Part shown: piece after piece, positions 1 through 9,100 of the stretch
How the letters are laid out: each line of letters opens with the position of its first letter
How positions within the stretch are numbered: position 1 is the first letter of the stretch
DNA from: Blastopirellula sediminis
GTDB taxonomy: Bacteria; Planctomycetota; Planctomycetia; Pirellulales; Pirellulaceae
NCBI RefSeq assembly: GCF_020966755.1
Contig: NZ_JAJKFT010000010.1
Span: forward strand, 3,250,720-3,314,719
Reading direction: 5' to 3'
Length of the DNA stretch: 64,000 bases
Translations under genes and position numbers: made by a program
The notes under the pieces: generated by a model
Told to the model about the DNA's origin: nothing
Database searches by the model: none
Seen by the model: the letters and a program-made list of their open reading frames with translations, nothing else

Positions 1-1515
1 CTCGGTCGGAGGATTCTCGGCCAAGGCCTCACGACCTGCCGCTGCGAAGTCGGACGCTTGTTGGTAGTACACCGTCGTCGTCGCTATCGGTTGGCTGTTG
101 TAATAAACGTACTGCGTGTCGTAGTAGACGTTCGAGCCGTAGTCGTAATAGCAGGGAGTTCCCCACGTCGGACCCCAATAGAACCAAGACGAAAGGGCTA
201 CCGGAGTCGCCCAACGCCACCAATATCCAGCGTAGGGACGATAGCCGTAGAAACCCCAGCGGTTGTAGTACGGATTGTTCCAACCCCAGAAACCGTGGTT
301 CCAGTTGTTGTGGATGCTCCAGTAATTGTAGCGATTGCGGACGTAGTTTCCGCGGTTGTGCCAATTGTCCCAATGATCGCCATGGCCAGGGCCGTGCGGA
401 CGATCAGGGCGAATCGGACGATTACCGTCGACAATCCCAGGACGATTTCCGCCGCCGATTCCGGGGCGATTACCGCCACCGATGCCGGGTCGGTCACCGC
501 CGCCGATGCCGGGACGATCACCGCCGCCGATGCCGGGACGATCACCGCCGCCGATGCCGGGACGATCACCGCCGCCGATGCCGGGACGATCACCGCCGCC
601 GATGCCGGGACGATCACCGCCGCCGATGCCGGGACGATCACCACCGCCACCGATGCCAGGACGATCGCCGATGATTCCGGGGAGAGTCGTCGGACGCTCG
701 ATTCCTGGTCGGTTGCCGCCGCCGGTTCCGGGGCGATCGCCGATAATGCCAGGAAGGGTCGTCGGACGTTCCAAGCCAGGTCGGTTACCACCGCCGCCGA
801 TGTTGGGGCGATCAATGTTTCCCAGTCCCGGGCGAGAGCTGATGTTGCCAGGCAGCGTGGTGGGACGTTGCGATCCCGGACGGTTGCCGCTGATGCCGAG
901 GAAGTCGTTCAACGATTTGTCGGTAGGACGTCCTCCCGAAATGAGACCGCCGCGACCGCCATCAAAATTCGGGCGAGCGGTGATGTTCGGGCGGTTGCTG
1001 CCTGAACTTCCGGGGTGCGAAAGATTCGGCCGGCTCAAGCTTGGCGTATTCACGCTGGGCCGATTGTTGCTGCCGATCGACGGTCGATTCAGGTTGGGAA
1101 GATTCGACGGTCGGCTCACGCTCGGGCGATTGCTTCCCGAAGGAAGAGAGACGCTGGGACGGTGACTGCTCGACGGCAGACTCACCGATGGGCGAGAGCT
1201 ATGACTGGGCAAGTTGACCGAGGGGCGACTTACCGAAGGTCGGCTTACCGACGAGTGACTGACGCTCGGTCGGCTTACGCTGGGGCGACTGATGCTAGAG
1301 CGACTCGGCATCGAGTGGCTAACGCTCGGTCGGCTCGTCGAAGGGCTTCGCCCTCCTCCGCCGCCCATATGAGCGCCGAAGCTACCGCCTCCGCCGCCGC
1401 GGCCTCCGCCGCCGTGACCCCCTCCTCCGCCCCCAAAGCCGCGAGCGAAGGAGTCTGTGGGCAGGAGCAACGCCGATACGAGCGCTGCGGACAAGAAAAT
1501 ATTTCGAGCAAACAT
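1..1515 (-). CDS. Secreted Gly/Ser/Arg-Pro repeat protein (partial, C-terminus off the left edge)
   Basis: The frame is open on the minus strand from ATG at 1515 to the window edge, giving at least 505 residues. GAGG lies about 5 bases before the start. The N-terminus (MFARNIFLSAALVSALLLP, then SFA-R) is a signal peptide, so the protein is exported. A Gly-rich stretch follows, then many SRPSVS-type Ser/Arg/Pro repeats at about residues 45-150, then NRPG/DRPG repeats including GGGDRPGI units. After about residue 385 composition changes to aromatic-rich sequence with motifs such as YWWRW and WGWNNPYY. This architecture, a basic Ser/Pro linker before a Trp/Tyr-rich domain, is found in planctomycete envelope proteins of unknown function. 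The plus-strand open frames here are mirror images of the repeats. Function is unknown; coding status and secretion are well supported. Confidence 0.85.
   Translation of the reverse strand, partial: MFARNIFLSAALVSALLLPTDSFARGFGGGGGGHGGGGRGGGGGSFGAHMGGGGGRSPSTSRPSVSHSMPSRSSISRPSVSRPSVSHSSVSRPSVSRPSVNLPSHSSRPSVSLPSSSHRPSVSLPSGSNRPSVSRPSNLPNLNRPSIGSNNRPSVNTPSLSRPNLSHPGSSGSNRPNITARPNFDGGRGGLISGGRPTDKSLNDFLGISGNRPGSQRPTTLPGNISSRPGLGNIDRPNIGGGGNRPGLERPTTLPGIIGDRPGTGGGNRPGIERPTTLPGIIGDRPGIGGGGDRPGIGGGDRPGIGGGDRPGIGGGDRPGIGGGDRPGIGGGDRPGIGGGDRPGIGGGNRPGIGGGNRPGIVDGNRPIRPDRPHGPGHGDHWDNWHNRGNYVRNRYNYWSIHNNWNHGFWGWNNPYYNRWGFYGYRPYAGYWWRWATPVALSSWFYWGPTWGTPCYYDYGSNVYYDTQYVYYNSQPIATTTVYYQQASDFAAAGREALAENPPTE
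481..651 (-). repeat. Seven tandem 24-bp repeats coding GGGDRPGI
   Basis: The unit gatgccgggacgatcaccgc plus cgcc (plus-strand reading) occurs seven times head to tail. Copies at 505-624 are identical. The first copy has tcggtc in place of acgatc, and the last is 27 bp with an extra codon. The array is in frame with the minus-strand gene. Degenerate DRPG/NRPG units continue on its right-hand side to about 800. Confidence 0.95.
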
Positions 1516-1573
1516 GACGCGCCTCATGTTGTGTAGTGTTATTCCCGGCTGACTGGACAAAAAGCGTCCGTCT

Positions 1574-2491
1574 CTATTCTTCGGGCTGCCGGACCACATG
1601 GAAAGGACCAACGTCTGGCAATAGTTCGCCGTCAACCGATCGACCCATCGAATGCGATTCATATTTGTCGTCGGCGGTGCGATGCATCACGCGCAGCGAC
1701 GAAGCGGTCCGACCATCTGGTAATGTACCGGTGGCTCGAATAAACCAGCGGCCGTCTTCTTCGTACCACAATTCGTTGGCGAACCCGCCGTCCGAATCGA
1801 ATACCCACCCGCGGAGTTGCTGCGTGGTCGGATCCCAACCGATCACTTCCGTCCCTTCCAAGTCGATGACGTCGGACACGTAGACTTTGAACGAACGAAT
1901 CAAGAACGTTTCATTCTTCGCCCAGCGAGTGGTCGTTTCGACGATGGAGCCCTCCGAATTATCTACCCAGCGACCGACGAGCCATTCTAAGGGCGCCAGT
2001 CGCTGGCGAGCCTCAGAAACGGTCGGCTCGCTCGACATCTGGTTGGCGACATGCGTTTCGTGGACGCTATCGAGTTTCCATTGATTCTCTTCTTTCACAT
2101 GTATGGCCGTGTAAGAAAAGAGTTCCGGCTCTTCCCCTTCGTGGGAGATGCGAGCGACGCCTTCTTCGATCGCGACGTCCGGTTTGACGAACCGGATCGA
2201 ATCGACTTCGATCGACAGCTTGGGCATATCCGCTTGCTCGCAAACCTCGGCGAATTGTCGGCGAATTTCGTCTCGTCCGACTGCTTTGGCGCCGGTGGTC
2301 CGGCACAGATATTCGGCATTTTTGGCCCAATGAGCGGCCAAACGATCGCAATCACCGTCATTAAACGCAGCGACGTAAGAGACGACGCTAGCCATGATTT
2401 CATCTTCTGCGGAGAGGGTTTCCTCCGCTCGGATGTTGCCAAAAGTCAACATCGTCAGGCAAATAGCCGTTAGAAACGTTTGCGCTTTCAT
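1574..2491 (-). CDS. Secreted SnoaL-like (NTF2-fold) protein with a second lipocalin-like domain
   Basis: 305 residues with signal peptide (MKAQTFLTAICLTMLTFG, cleavage near IRA-EE). Residues about 28-145 resemble the SgcJ/DUF4440 branch of the NTF2-like superfamily: AFNDGDCDRLAAHWAKNAEY, then GRDEIRRQF, then a beta-rich half. Residues about 165-305 form a second beta-rich domain (LEWLVGRWVD, then ETTTRWAKNETFL, then GWDPTTQQLRGW) like the DUF1579/lipocalin-like domain often fused to SnoaL domains in planctomycetes. AAGGTGG lies about 6 bases before the ATG. It is 58 bp upstream of the repeat protein on the same strand, so the two may be cotranscribed. Ligand and reaction are unknown. Confidence 0.85.
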   Translation of the reverse strand: MKAQTFLTAICLTMLTFGNIRAEETLSAEDEIMASVVSYVAAFNDGDCDRLAAHWAKNAEYLCRTTGAKAVGRDEIRRQFAEVCEQADMPKLSIEVDSIRFVKPDVAIEEGVARISHEGEEPELFSYTAIHVKEENQWKLDSVHETHVANQMSSEPTVSEARQRLAPLEWLVGRWVDNSEGSIVETTTRWAKNETFLIRSFKVYVSDVIDLEGTEVIGWDPTTQQLRGWVFDSDGGFANELWYEEDGRWFIRATGTLPDGRTASSLRVMHRTADDKYESHSMGRSVDGELLPDVGPFHVVRQPEE

Positions 2492-2710
2492 AAATGTCCA
2501 CCTTATTCGCCGTATTTCGTTAAACGAATCAGCTTATCCACTCTGATTTCTACGACAGGACCCTCCCCTGATCCATCGATTTTCTGAATAATTCCTGGAG
2601 AAACGTCCCTCTCCAGCCGCAGTTTTGCGCGTAGAATGCCGAGAAGCGGCGAAATTAGAACCTATGATAGAGAAACCTATCTCGTCTTCTTTATGCGGGA
2701 CACACAAGTC

Positions 2711-3433
2711 ATGAATCGTACATTTGTTTGGGCGTCGGCCGCGCTGGTGGCCATGGCGTCCTATTGCGGCTCGGCCAACGCCCAGGTCGCCTACTATTCG
2801 GCGCCGGTCGTCGCTGCGCCTCCGGTCGTTGGTTACGTTCCGGAACGTCGCGGTCTGTTTGGTCTGCGAACTTCGTATCGTCCCGTCTATGGCGCGTACG
2901 CCGCTCCGGCTATCGCCGCGCCGGTGACGACCAGCTATTACGCTCCTGCCGTCGCTGCTCCTGTGACCACCAGCTTTTACGCTCCCGCGGTTGCTGCTCC
3001 CGTCACGACCAGCTTCTACGCTCCGACGGTCGCCGCTCCGGTCACGACCAGCTATTACGCTCCGGCGGTCGCCGCTCCGGTCACCACCAGCTATTACGCT
3101 CCGACCGTCGCCGCTCCGGTGACGACCAGCTTTTACGCTCCGACGGCCGCCGCGCCGCTAACCACCACCAACTACACGCCGTCGACGACGACCCGGTTTA
3201 CTTCGGAGTATGGCCAATCGGTCACGTCGAACTATTACTCGCCGGCCCCGGTGACGACCAGCTACTACGGCGGTACGACGCTGGCCGCTCCGACCACGAC
3301 CTATTACGGCGGAACGACCGGAGTCGTCAGCCCGACGACGACCTTCTACGCTCCGACGTCGACGTTCTACGGCCCCACCACGACGCCAACGACCACTTAC
3401 TACGCTCCGATGGAATCGATCGTTATTCCGTAA
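2711..3433 (+). CDS. Secreted protein with AAPVTTSYYAP tandem repeats
   Basis: 240 residues from ATG at 2711. I chose this start because a signal peptide begins there (MNRTFVWASAALVAMASYCG, cleavage near ANA-QV); an in-frame upstream ATG at 2693 would put charged residues before it, and the ribosome-binding site is weak for both. After a short VAAPPVVGY segment and RRGLFGLR come seven 13-residue units, then looser Thr/Tyr-rich repeats (TTYYGG, TTFYAP) to the C-terminus. Cysteines are nearly absent from the mature part. This looks like a structural surface or envelope protein; no enzymatic motif is visible. An intrinsic terminator follows at 3474. It is divergent from the SnoaL-like gene across 219 bp. 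Confidence 0.75.
   Translation: MNRTFVWASAALVAMASYCGSANAQVAYYSAPVVAAPPVVGYVPERRGLFGLRTSYRPVYGAYAAPAIAAPVTTSYYAPAVAAPVTTSFYAPAVAAPVTTSFYAPTVAAPVTTSYYAPAVAAPVTTSYYAPTVAAPVTTSFYAPTAAAPLTTTNYTPSTTTRFTSEYGQSVTSNYYSPAPVTTSYYGGTTLAAPTTTYYGGTTGVVSPTTTFYAPTSTFYGPTTTPTTTYYAPMESIVIP
2903..3175 (+). repeat. Seven in-frame 39-bp tandem repeats
   Basis: Units start at 2903, 2942, 2981, 3020, 3059, 3098 and 3137, each exactly 39 bp and encoding AP(A/T)VAAPVTTS(Y/F)Y or a close variant. Synonymous positions differ between copies while the peptide is nearly constant, which suggests selection on the protein rather than very recent duplication. Confidence 0.95.
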
Positions 3434-3473
3434 CGAGCGGCTTCGCTGAGACGCATAAAGCGAGATAGACGAC

Positions 3474-3503
3474 GCGACGAGGGTTTTCCTCGTCGCTTTT
3501 TTT
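3474..3503 (+). terminator. Rho-independent terminator
   Basis: A perfect 9-bp stem (gcgacgagg paired with cctcgtcgc) with a 5-base loop is followed directly by seven T. It sits 40 bp after the stop of the tandem-repeat protein. Confidence 0.9.
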
Positions 3504-3637
3504 ATGCGCATCCGCCTCCAGGGCCGTCGTCAGGAAATATTTGAGCTCTGCGGGGGAGATTCGCTATAATCAGCTCGCGCCCCACGTTTGCATGTTCATC
3601 GACGCAATTTGCGAGAATTCGCCTGCGAGGGAAAACT

Positions 3638-3883
3638 ATGGCAACTGCGACGTCTACGGACTCCGCCACGTTCGAATCAATTTCGCGCATCGGCGAAACT
3701 GCCGGCGCCATTTGGGCCACGCTTCAAGCGGATGGTCCAATGTCTTTGTCTCGCCTGGTGAAGCAGATCGGGCTGCCTCGCGATCAAGTGATGCAGGCGA
3801 TCGGTTGGCTTGCCCGCGAAGATAAGCTCGCTTTCGAGGATAACGGCCGCAACAAGCTGGTTTGCCTCCGCGAAGAGACGTAG
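3638..3883 (+). CDS. Small winged helix-turn-helix protein (DUF2582-like)
   Basis: 81 residues. Sequence after residue 20 fits a single winged helix domain: GETAGAIWATLQADGPMSLS, then LVKQIGLPRDQVMQAIGWLA as the probable recognition region, then KLAFEDNGRNKLVCL as the beta wing. This matches the small winged-helix family annotated DUF2582 in many bacteria, whose role is not established. GAGGG lies 8 bases before the ATG. No effector or sensor domain is present. The gene ends 6 bp from the convergent hydrolase gene. Confidence 0.75.
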   Translation: MATATSTDSATFESISRIGETAGAIWATLQADGPMSLSRLVKQIGLPRDQVMQAIGWLAREDKLAFEDNGRNKLVCLREET

Positions 3884-3889
3884 CCGCCG

Positions 3890-6061
3890 CTACGGAAGCA
3901 GATGCCAATAGCGACGCTTGTCATCCAATTGCTGGAGGATCAGGCCAAATCTCTGTTCGGCCCGGCGATCGTCACGAATGACCTGAAATAGATCTTTCAG
4001 CAGGTCGTCGCTGTCGCCGTAATAGCCGTGTCCTAGAAAGTCGGTATTGATCATCGAGCAGTCGATCGTCTCGACCCCGGGTACGATGACCGGTTCCGGT
4101 GCGACGTCTCCCAGCCGTGTGTTGTCATGCAGTTGGCCGGAAATCATCAGCGCTTTGTCGTTGGCCGACGCGTACAACGTAATCGGCAGATCGAGTTGAC
4201 GGACGATCTGCTCCAGCTCTAAATGGAATTGGCGTCGATCGATATCGGGCGCCGCCAGCACGAGCGAATCGAGCGCCTCGAGGGTTGGCGACTTTTCGGC
4301 ATACATCTGCCGAAGGCTTTCGTGGACGATTCGTGTTCCCATGCTGTGCCCGATGATATGAATGCGGGTATTCTTGAAAGGATCGCAGATCGTTTTCAGC
4401 ATCTCCTGGAACGGCGTCGCCGACAGTCGGGCGTTATCTTCATCGGCCAGGTATTGGCTCAGATTGCCGTGCGAAGGCCAAGAGAAAAAGAAGGCTTCGC
4501 CATCGATGTCGAGATCAACCTTCAACTGAGCCGTCCGTTTGGCGGCGGCCGCAAACGGCACGTTGTAGCCATGGACGAAGATGAGGATCTCTTCCGGTTC
4601 CCCTTTGGCTTTCACTTCGTCGATGATCGTTTCGGGGGAAGTTGGTTCGACCTTGGTCAAAATGAAGTGCTTCTCCGGATCTTCCGGCGCTTTGAAGCCG
4701 AGGAACTCGAGCGGCTCGTCGAGGTCGCCGGGCAAGCGGTCGGTCGGAACGGTCACTTCGCACCGCCCCCACGTGAATTTCCCACTTTCGTCGAGGACGT
4801 TTCCGAAGTAATTCTCGGGGCTCGATTGCGCGAGCGTCGCCTGGCGATCGACAAGTGGAAACAGAATCGCCGTCAGGACGAGCAGCGTCAGGCAGGCGAC
4901 TATCACGGAATAGAGCGCTCGCCAGCGGCGGGGAAACTTCGCCAGCGCCATCGCCACAATAAACGACAACAGGGCGACGACGATAAAGACGCCGATCACG
5001 TCGGGCCGACTCAGCCAGTTGAAAAGTCGGTCGCGAAACGTGCCGAGACCGCCGCTCGGCAGGCGATTGGTCGCGTACCAGAGTTGCACGGGAAAATAGC
5101 CGGCCGGCGCCGGTTCTCTGGCAAAGCCGTACAGGACCATCGGAATCGTATGGACCGAGTTCTCTTTGGTCGTCAGCATCAACTCGTTGTTTTCGCTCAC
5201 CTCAGCGAAACGGAGCTCCGACATCGGCGGCACCTGGAACGTATGAATCGAACGCCATTCGCCGCTTTGATAGACGGTCGCGACGCCGTCACGCGTGATG
5301 GCGAGCAGGTCGCCGCTGGGGAGGAATTTCAGGTACCAGACTTCATCGAACATCCCCAGTCCAATATCGAGCGGCTCCTTATGCACCAGGTCCCAAAACT
5401 GGACGCCGCCGAAAGAACTGGCGACCACTGCGATGCGGCGCTGTTTCGAGACGTCGTAGTCCAACAACTCGCCGACCGGCAGCGTGAGAATCTTCTCGCC
5501 CGAAGCGACGTCGGCCAGATGAAGCGACTCGCCGTTGGCGTAGGCGGCGAGCGTTAGATCGTCATAGACTTTCAACTTCGCGCCGAAGTCGGGGAACGTC
5601 TTGGTCGGCTCGGCCGTCTTGTCGTCGACGTTGATCAGGGCATAGTTTCCCTTTTTGTCGACGACGAGGGCGCGATGACTGAAGGCGGCGAATAATTGCC
5701 CCAGCACCGGCGATTGCATGAGCAATTCAGGCTTTGCGGCGTCGTCACGAAGAAGTTGGAGCTCGCCCCCTTTGGATAGTAGGATTGTCCCCGATTGATC
5801 GCGGAGCGGCGCCAGATCGGCGATCCGCTCTCCTTCCTTCGTCAGCTTTTCGGGAACCGGATTCTCTGCGCTGGGATTGAAATGAACCACCTCGCCTTGC
5901 TCGGAGACGACCAGCGTTTTGTCGAAGCCGACGTCGATGGTGCGAATGATCGGCGCGTTGACCGGGATCTTTACGTGGGTTTCCGTCTGCGCAAACGCCG
6001 TCGAAGACTGCGTCCAGAAACAGAGAATCGCAAGGCCAAGTCCCCAGAGTTGCCGTTGCAC
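3890..6061 (-). CDS. Membrane-anchored beta-propeller plus alpha/beta hydrolase (DUF900-like)
   Basis: 723 residues. A signal peptide (about 1-25) is followed by about 300 residues of repeated beta-strand sequence that reads like a WD40/YVTN propeller (VGFDKTLVVSEQGEVV, YDVSKQRRIAVVAS, LKFLPSGDLLAITRDG). Two hydrophobic helices follow at about 350-400 (FIVVALLSFIVAMALA and VIVACLTLLVLTAILFPLV). The C-terminal hydrolase domain (about 430-720) has FVHGYN near residue 498 and the nucleophile elbow GHSMG near 572; this is the DUF900/COG4782 esterase type. Coupling of a propeller to this hydrolase is unusual. Which side of the membrane the hydrolase faces cannot be told from sequence. The substrate is unknown. 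Confidence 0.85.
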   Translation of the reverse strand: MQRQLWGLGLAILCFWTQSSTAFAQTETHVKIPVNAPIIRTIDVGFDKTLVVSEQGEVVHFNPSAENPVPEKLTKEGERIADLAPLRDQSGTILLSKGGELQLLRDDAAKPELLMQSPVLGQLFAAFSHRALVVDKKGNYALINVDDKTAEPTKTFPDFGAKLKVYDDLTLAAYANGESLHLADVASGEKILTLPVGELLDYDVSKQRRIAVVASSFGGVQFWDLVHKEPLDIGLGMFDEVWYLKFLPSGDLLAITRDGVATVYQSGEWRSIHTFQVPPMSELRFAEVSENNELMLTTKENSVHTIPMVLYGFAREPAPAGYFPVQLWYATNRLPSGGLGTFRDRLFNWLSRPDVIGVFIVVALLSFIVAMALAKFPRRWRALYSVIVACLTLLVLTAILFPLVDRQATLAQSSPENYFGNVLDESGKFTWGRCEVTVPTDRLPGDLDEPLEFLGFKAPEDPEKHFILTKVEPTSPETIIDEVKAKGEPEEILIFVHGYNVPFAAAAKRTAQLKVDLDIDGEAFFFSWPSHGNLSQYLADEDNARLSATPFQEMLKTICDPFKNTRIHIIGHSMGTRIVHESLRQMYAEKSPTLEALDSLVLAAPDIDRRQFHLELEQIVRQLDLPITLYASANDKALMISGQLHDNTRLGDVAPEPVIVPGVETIDCSMINTDFLGHGYYGDSDDLLKDLFQVIRDDRRAEQRFGLILQQLDDKRRYWHLLP

Positions 6062-6172
6062 TGCATTGCTCCCATGCGTTCATCATCCTTCATCGCTGCA
6101 TTAGCGATTTTTCCCGATTTGGCTGGGAAAAGAAAGTCAGATGTTCCAGGAAGCGTCAAACGGAGCGAACAG

Positions 6173-9100
6173 CTACTTCGCCGCGTCTTCATAAAGCGGA
6201 AGATGACGATGATGCACTTCGAGCGATAGTAAGTTCATCGTCGTTACGTAAATTCGCCCAGCGTAGGCGCCCCAGCGATCAGGAATATCTCCTTCCGGTT
6301 CCCAACTGCCGTTGAGCGGACCGTCGACAACTTGCGATTCGACCAGCATCGGCTCGAGCCGGTTGTTCCACGCTTGCCAGTATTCCCCTTTCATGTGAAA
6401 CATCACCTGCGTCGCGTAATACCAGTAATAGGTATCGCGCTGCGGCGAGGTCCGCGAGCCGTTTTCGGGAAGGTTGGCCAGCAAGTGCTCGGCGCCTTTT
6501 TGCATCACCTCGGTGTCGCGGTTAGAGCCCATGTAGAGCCGCATCAGCAGACCTACCGCCGTCATCGTCTTGGAGGGATAACGACCGTGACGTTGCTTCT
6601 CATCGTTGACCGCGTCCGGGTTGTAGACGAACAAGGCGCCTCCTTCCGGTTGATACGCAGCGCGAGAGAGCCAGCGATTGATGCCGCTGAACGTTTGCGG
6701 GGAAGTGTCGAGCCCGGCAAGTTGACCGCTTTTCAGCGCCATCGTCATCCAGCCGCTGACCGACGTGTCGCCGCCAACTTCGGGTAAGTATCGCCAGGCG
6801 CCAACCGTCTTATCTTGCGAGGCGGTAATGAAGTTGATCGCCTTCTGCGATGGGTCGCGTAAATTGGCGTCCTGCGTCATGCCGTACGCTTCGCACAACG
6901 CAATTGACGCGATGCCATGACTATAAAGCCACGCGTTGGAGTTCGAGGCTTCATCCATTCGGACGTAGAGGTCGCCGTTTTCCTGCTGGTTTTCGATCAG
7001 GAAGTTCAGCCCCTTACGGACTTCGTTTTGATACTTGTCGTCCAAGTGATGGTAGCCGGCGCCCATGAAGGCCAACAGCGCCAAGCCGGTCGCCGCGGTG
7101 TCGGAATCCATCTTGGAACGTTCGTGGCTATACGCGGCGGCATGATCGGGCTGCGTCAGCGGGAAGTTCTTCAGGCTCCAACTGCCGTTGGGCATTTGAT
7201 GTCGCGCGAGAAACGCGAGTCCCCGTTCAATCGCTTCCCGAACTTCCGGCGAAGGACCGTCGGCGCCCTCCCCTCCTTCTTCTTCCCGCATCATCCGGCG
7301 ACGAAACGCTTCGGTCGGCATCGCGATCGCGGACGAGATCTGCGGCAGGCCTGAGCGAGACGCACGCACCGGGAACTGCGTCATGTTGATCGCAAGCTGC
7401 GGCGTGTCGTTGCTTTGCCGACGGGCGACCGTTCCGACCACCGGCGACATCCGATCACCCAAGCCGCCGGCGCCTTCCGCGGCGTTCGCTTTGACGATCG
7501 ACGAGATCCCGGCGCCACGACGTTCGATGCTGGGCCCGGCCGATCCTGGAGCCAACGATCCGCCAGCCAAGCCGCCGCCGGTTGGAGTTCTGCGAATCGA
7601 ATCGCCTCCCATGCCAGGCGCGTCGCCGGCGATCATGACCGTGCTTGGTCCGCTCCCCGACCCGCCGCTGCGGCCGAAAGCGCTGCCGCCGCTCGATGCG
7701 GTCGCGGCGAGTGATTCGCCAGATCCGCTTTCGCCGCTTCCGGCGCGTGAACCAATCGCACCGCCGGTCAGGCCAGATGTTCCCAGGCCTCCAGTAACTC
7801 CATCCGCGGAACCCATCGACGAACCGCCGGGAACGCCGGAGGCTTGTTGACGACCGATCTCGGTCATGCCGCCGTTAGAGCCGGAAGCGAGCTGCGGACC
7901 GTCGGCGTTGCCACTGCCGTTGTTGCTCCGCATACCTGCGCCAGCGACTTCTCCTTCGAGCGACGCCGAAGCGCCCGGAGTCAGTCCTCCGCCGGAACGT
8001 CCTGACATGCCGCCTGATTGTCCGCCGCCGGTCAGGGCCGATTGCAGCGAAGGAGCGCCATCACTGGAAGCGCGACGGAGCGAACCGTTGGAGGCGATTC
8101 GAACGACGCCCAGTTCAACGCCGCCTAACATTTCGCCGGCGGCGCTATCGTCTCCAGCGCCGGCGCCAGCCGAACTGCGGCCGATGCTCGTCGAGGCGCT
8201 CGAAAGTTGACTTGGATTGCGGGAGCCGGCTTCGGCGGCGTAATCAAGTTGTTCCGCAAAGAGGGACGCTGCCGGGGACGAGGGAGCACTGCTCGCTTTG
8301 GCGATTTGTGCGGCGGAGGCCGGGGCGATCTGGTTGGCGGTCGATGTGGCCGACTCGGCTCGAGTCATAGCGCTGCGTTGCAGCGCGGCGGCGCTGTTGG
8401 CGGACGCGACCTGCGACTGCTGTGGGCTCGAAGCGGCTTGCGCGGCGCTGCTACGAGCGCTTGACGTTTGCTGTGCGGAGGGGGCGACTTGCTGATCGGT
8501 CATCCGCTGTACGGCGAGGGCTTGCGCCGATGACGAGAGAGTCGGTTCGGCCGACTGACGTTGGAGCGGCGCGCTCGACGCGGCGAGTTGCGGTTGCTGC
8601 TGCGACGTATCGCGGCGATTCATTTGCGCGGCGGTCGACGCGGCCGCTTCGACCTGGCTTTCTTGGCGAGACTGCGTCGTCGAGTTTTGTTGACGCGACA
8701 TCTCGGCGACGGCGGCCGACGTTTGCGGCTGCTGCGGATCGGACTGACGTTGGACTTCGATCTGCTCCGGCTGTAGTTCCCGCTTCTCCATTTCGACCGA
8801 GTTGCGGCTCAGCTTCGACGGCATCTGCTCAAGCGTCTCGGCCGGCGCTTGCTCTTGCCGCGCGACTTTGGTCGGGGTGTTCGGAGTCGCTTGTCGTTCC
8901 ATCTCTGGATCGACGGTCGGCTGATTCTCGCGACTCGGCTGCTGCGGATCGATCTGCTTCCGTTCGAGTTCCTTTTGGTCGGGCTTCGCTTCTTCCGCTT
9001 CGACCGGACGTTCGTAGTCGTGCTCGGTGTCGCTGGTCGAATCCCACTGCGATGGATGGTAGTCGGGGAGGATTACCGGATCGCGACGCGCCTGGCGACG

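Noticed and set aside
58-1165. Long plus-strand open frames over the repeat array, rich in ITAADAG or PGRSPPP units
   Set aside because: They are mirror frames of the repeats in the minus-strand gene, which alone has a signal peptide, a ribosome-binding site and an aromatic C-terminal domain.
4223-5557. Plus-strand open frame of 444 codons opposite the hydrolase gene
   Set aside because: Arg/His-rich with no domain; the minus strand holds a clear hydrolase with GHSMG.
6109-6131. Inverted repeat ttttccc/gggaaaa between two minus-strand genes
   Set aside because: Only 7 bp with a 9-base loop and no following T run in the direction of transcription.
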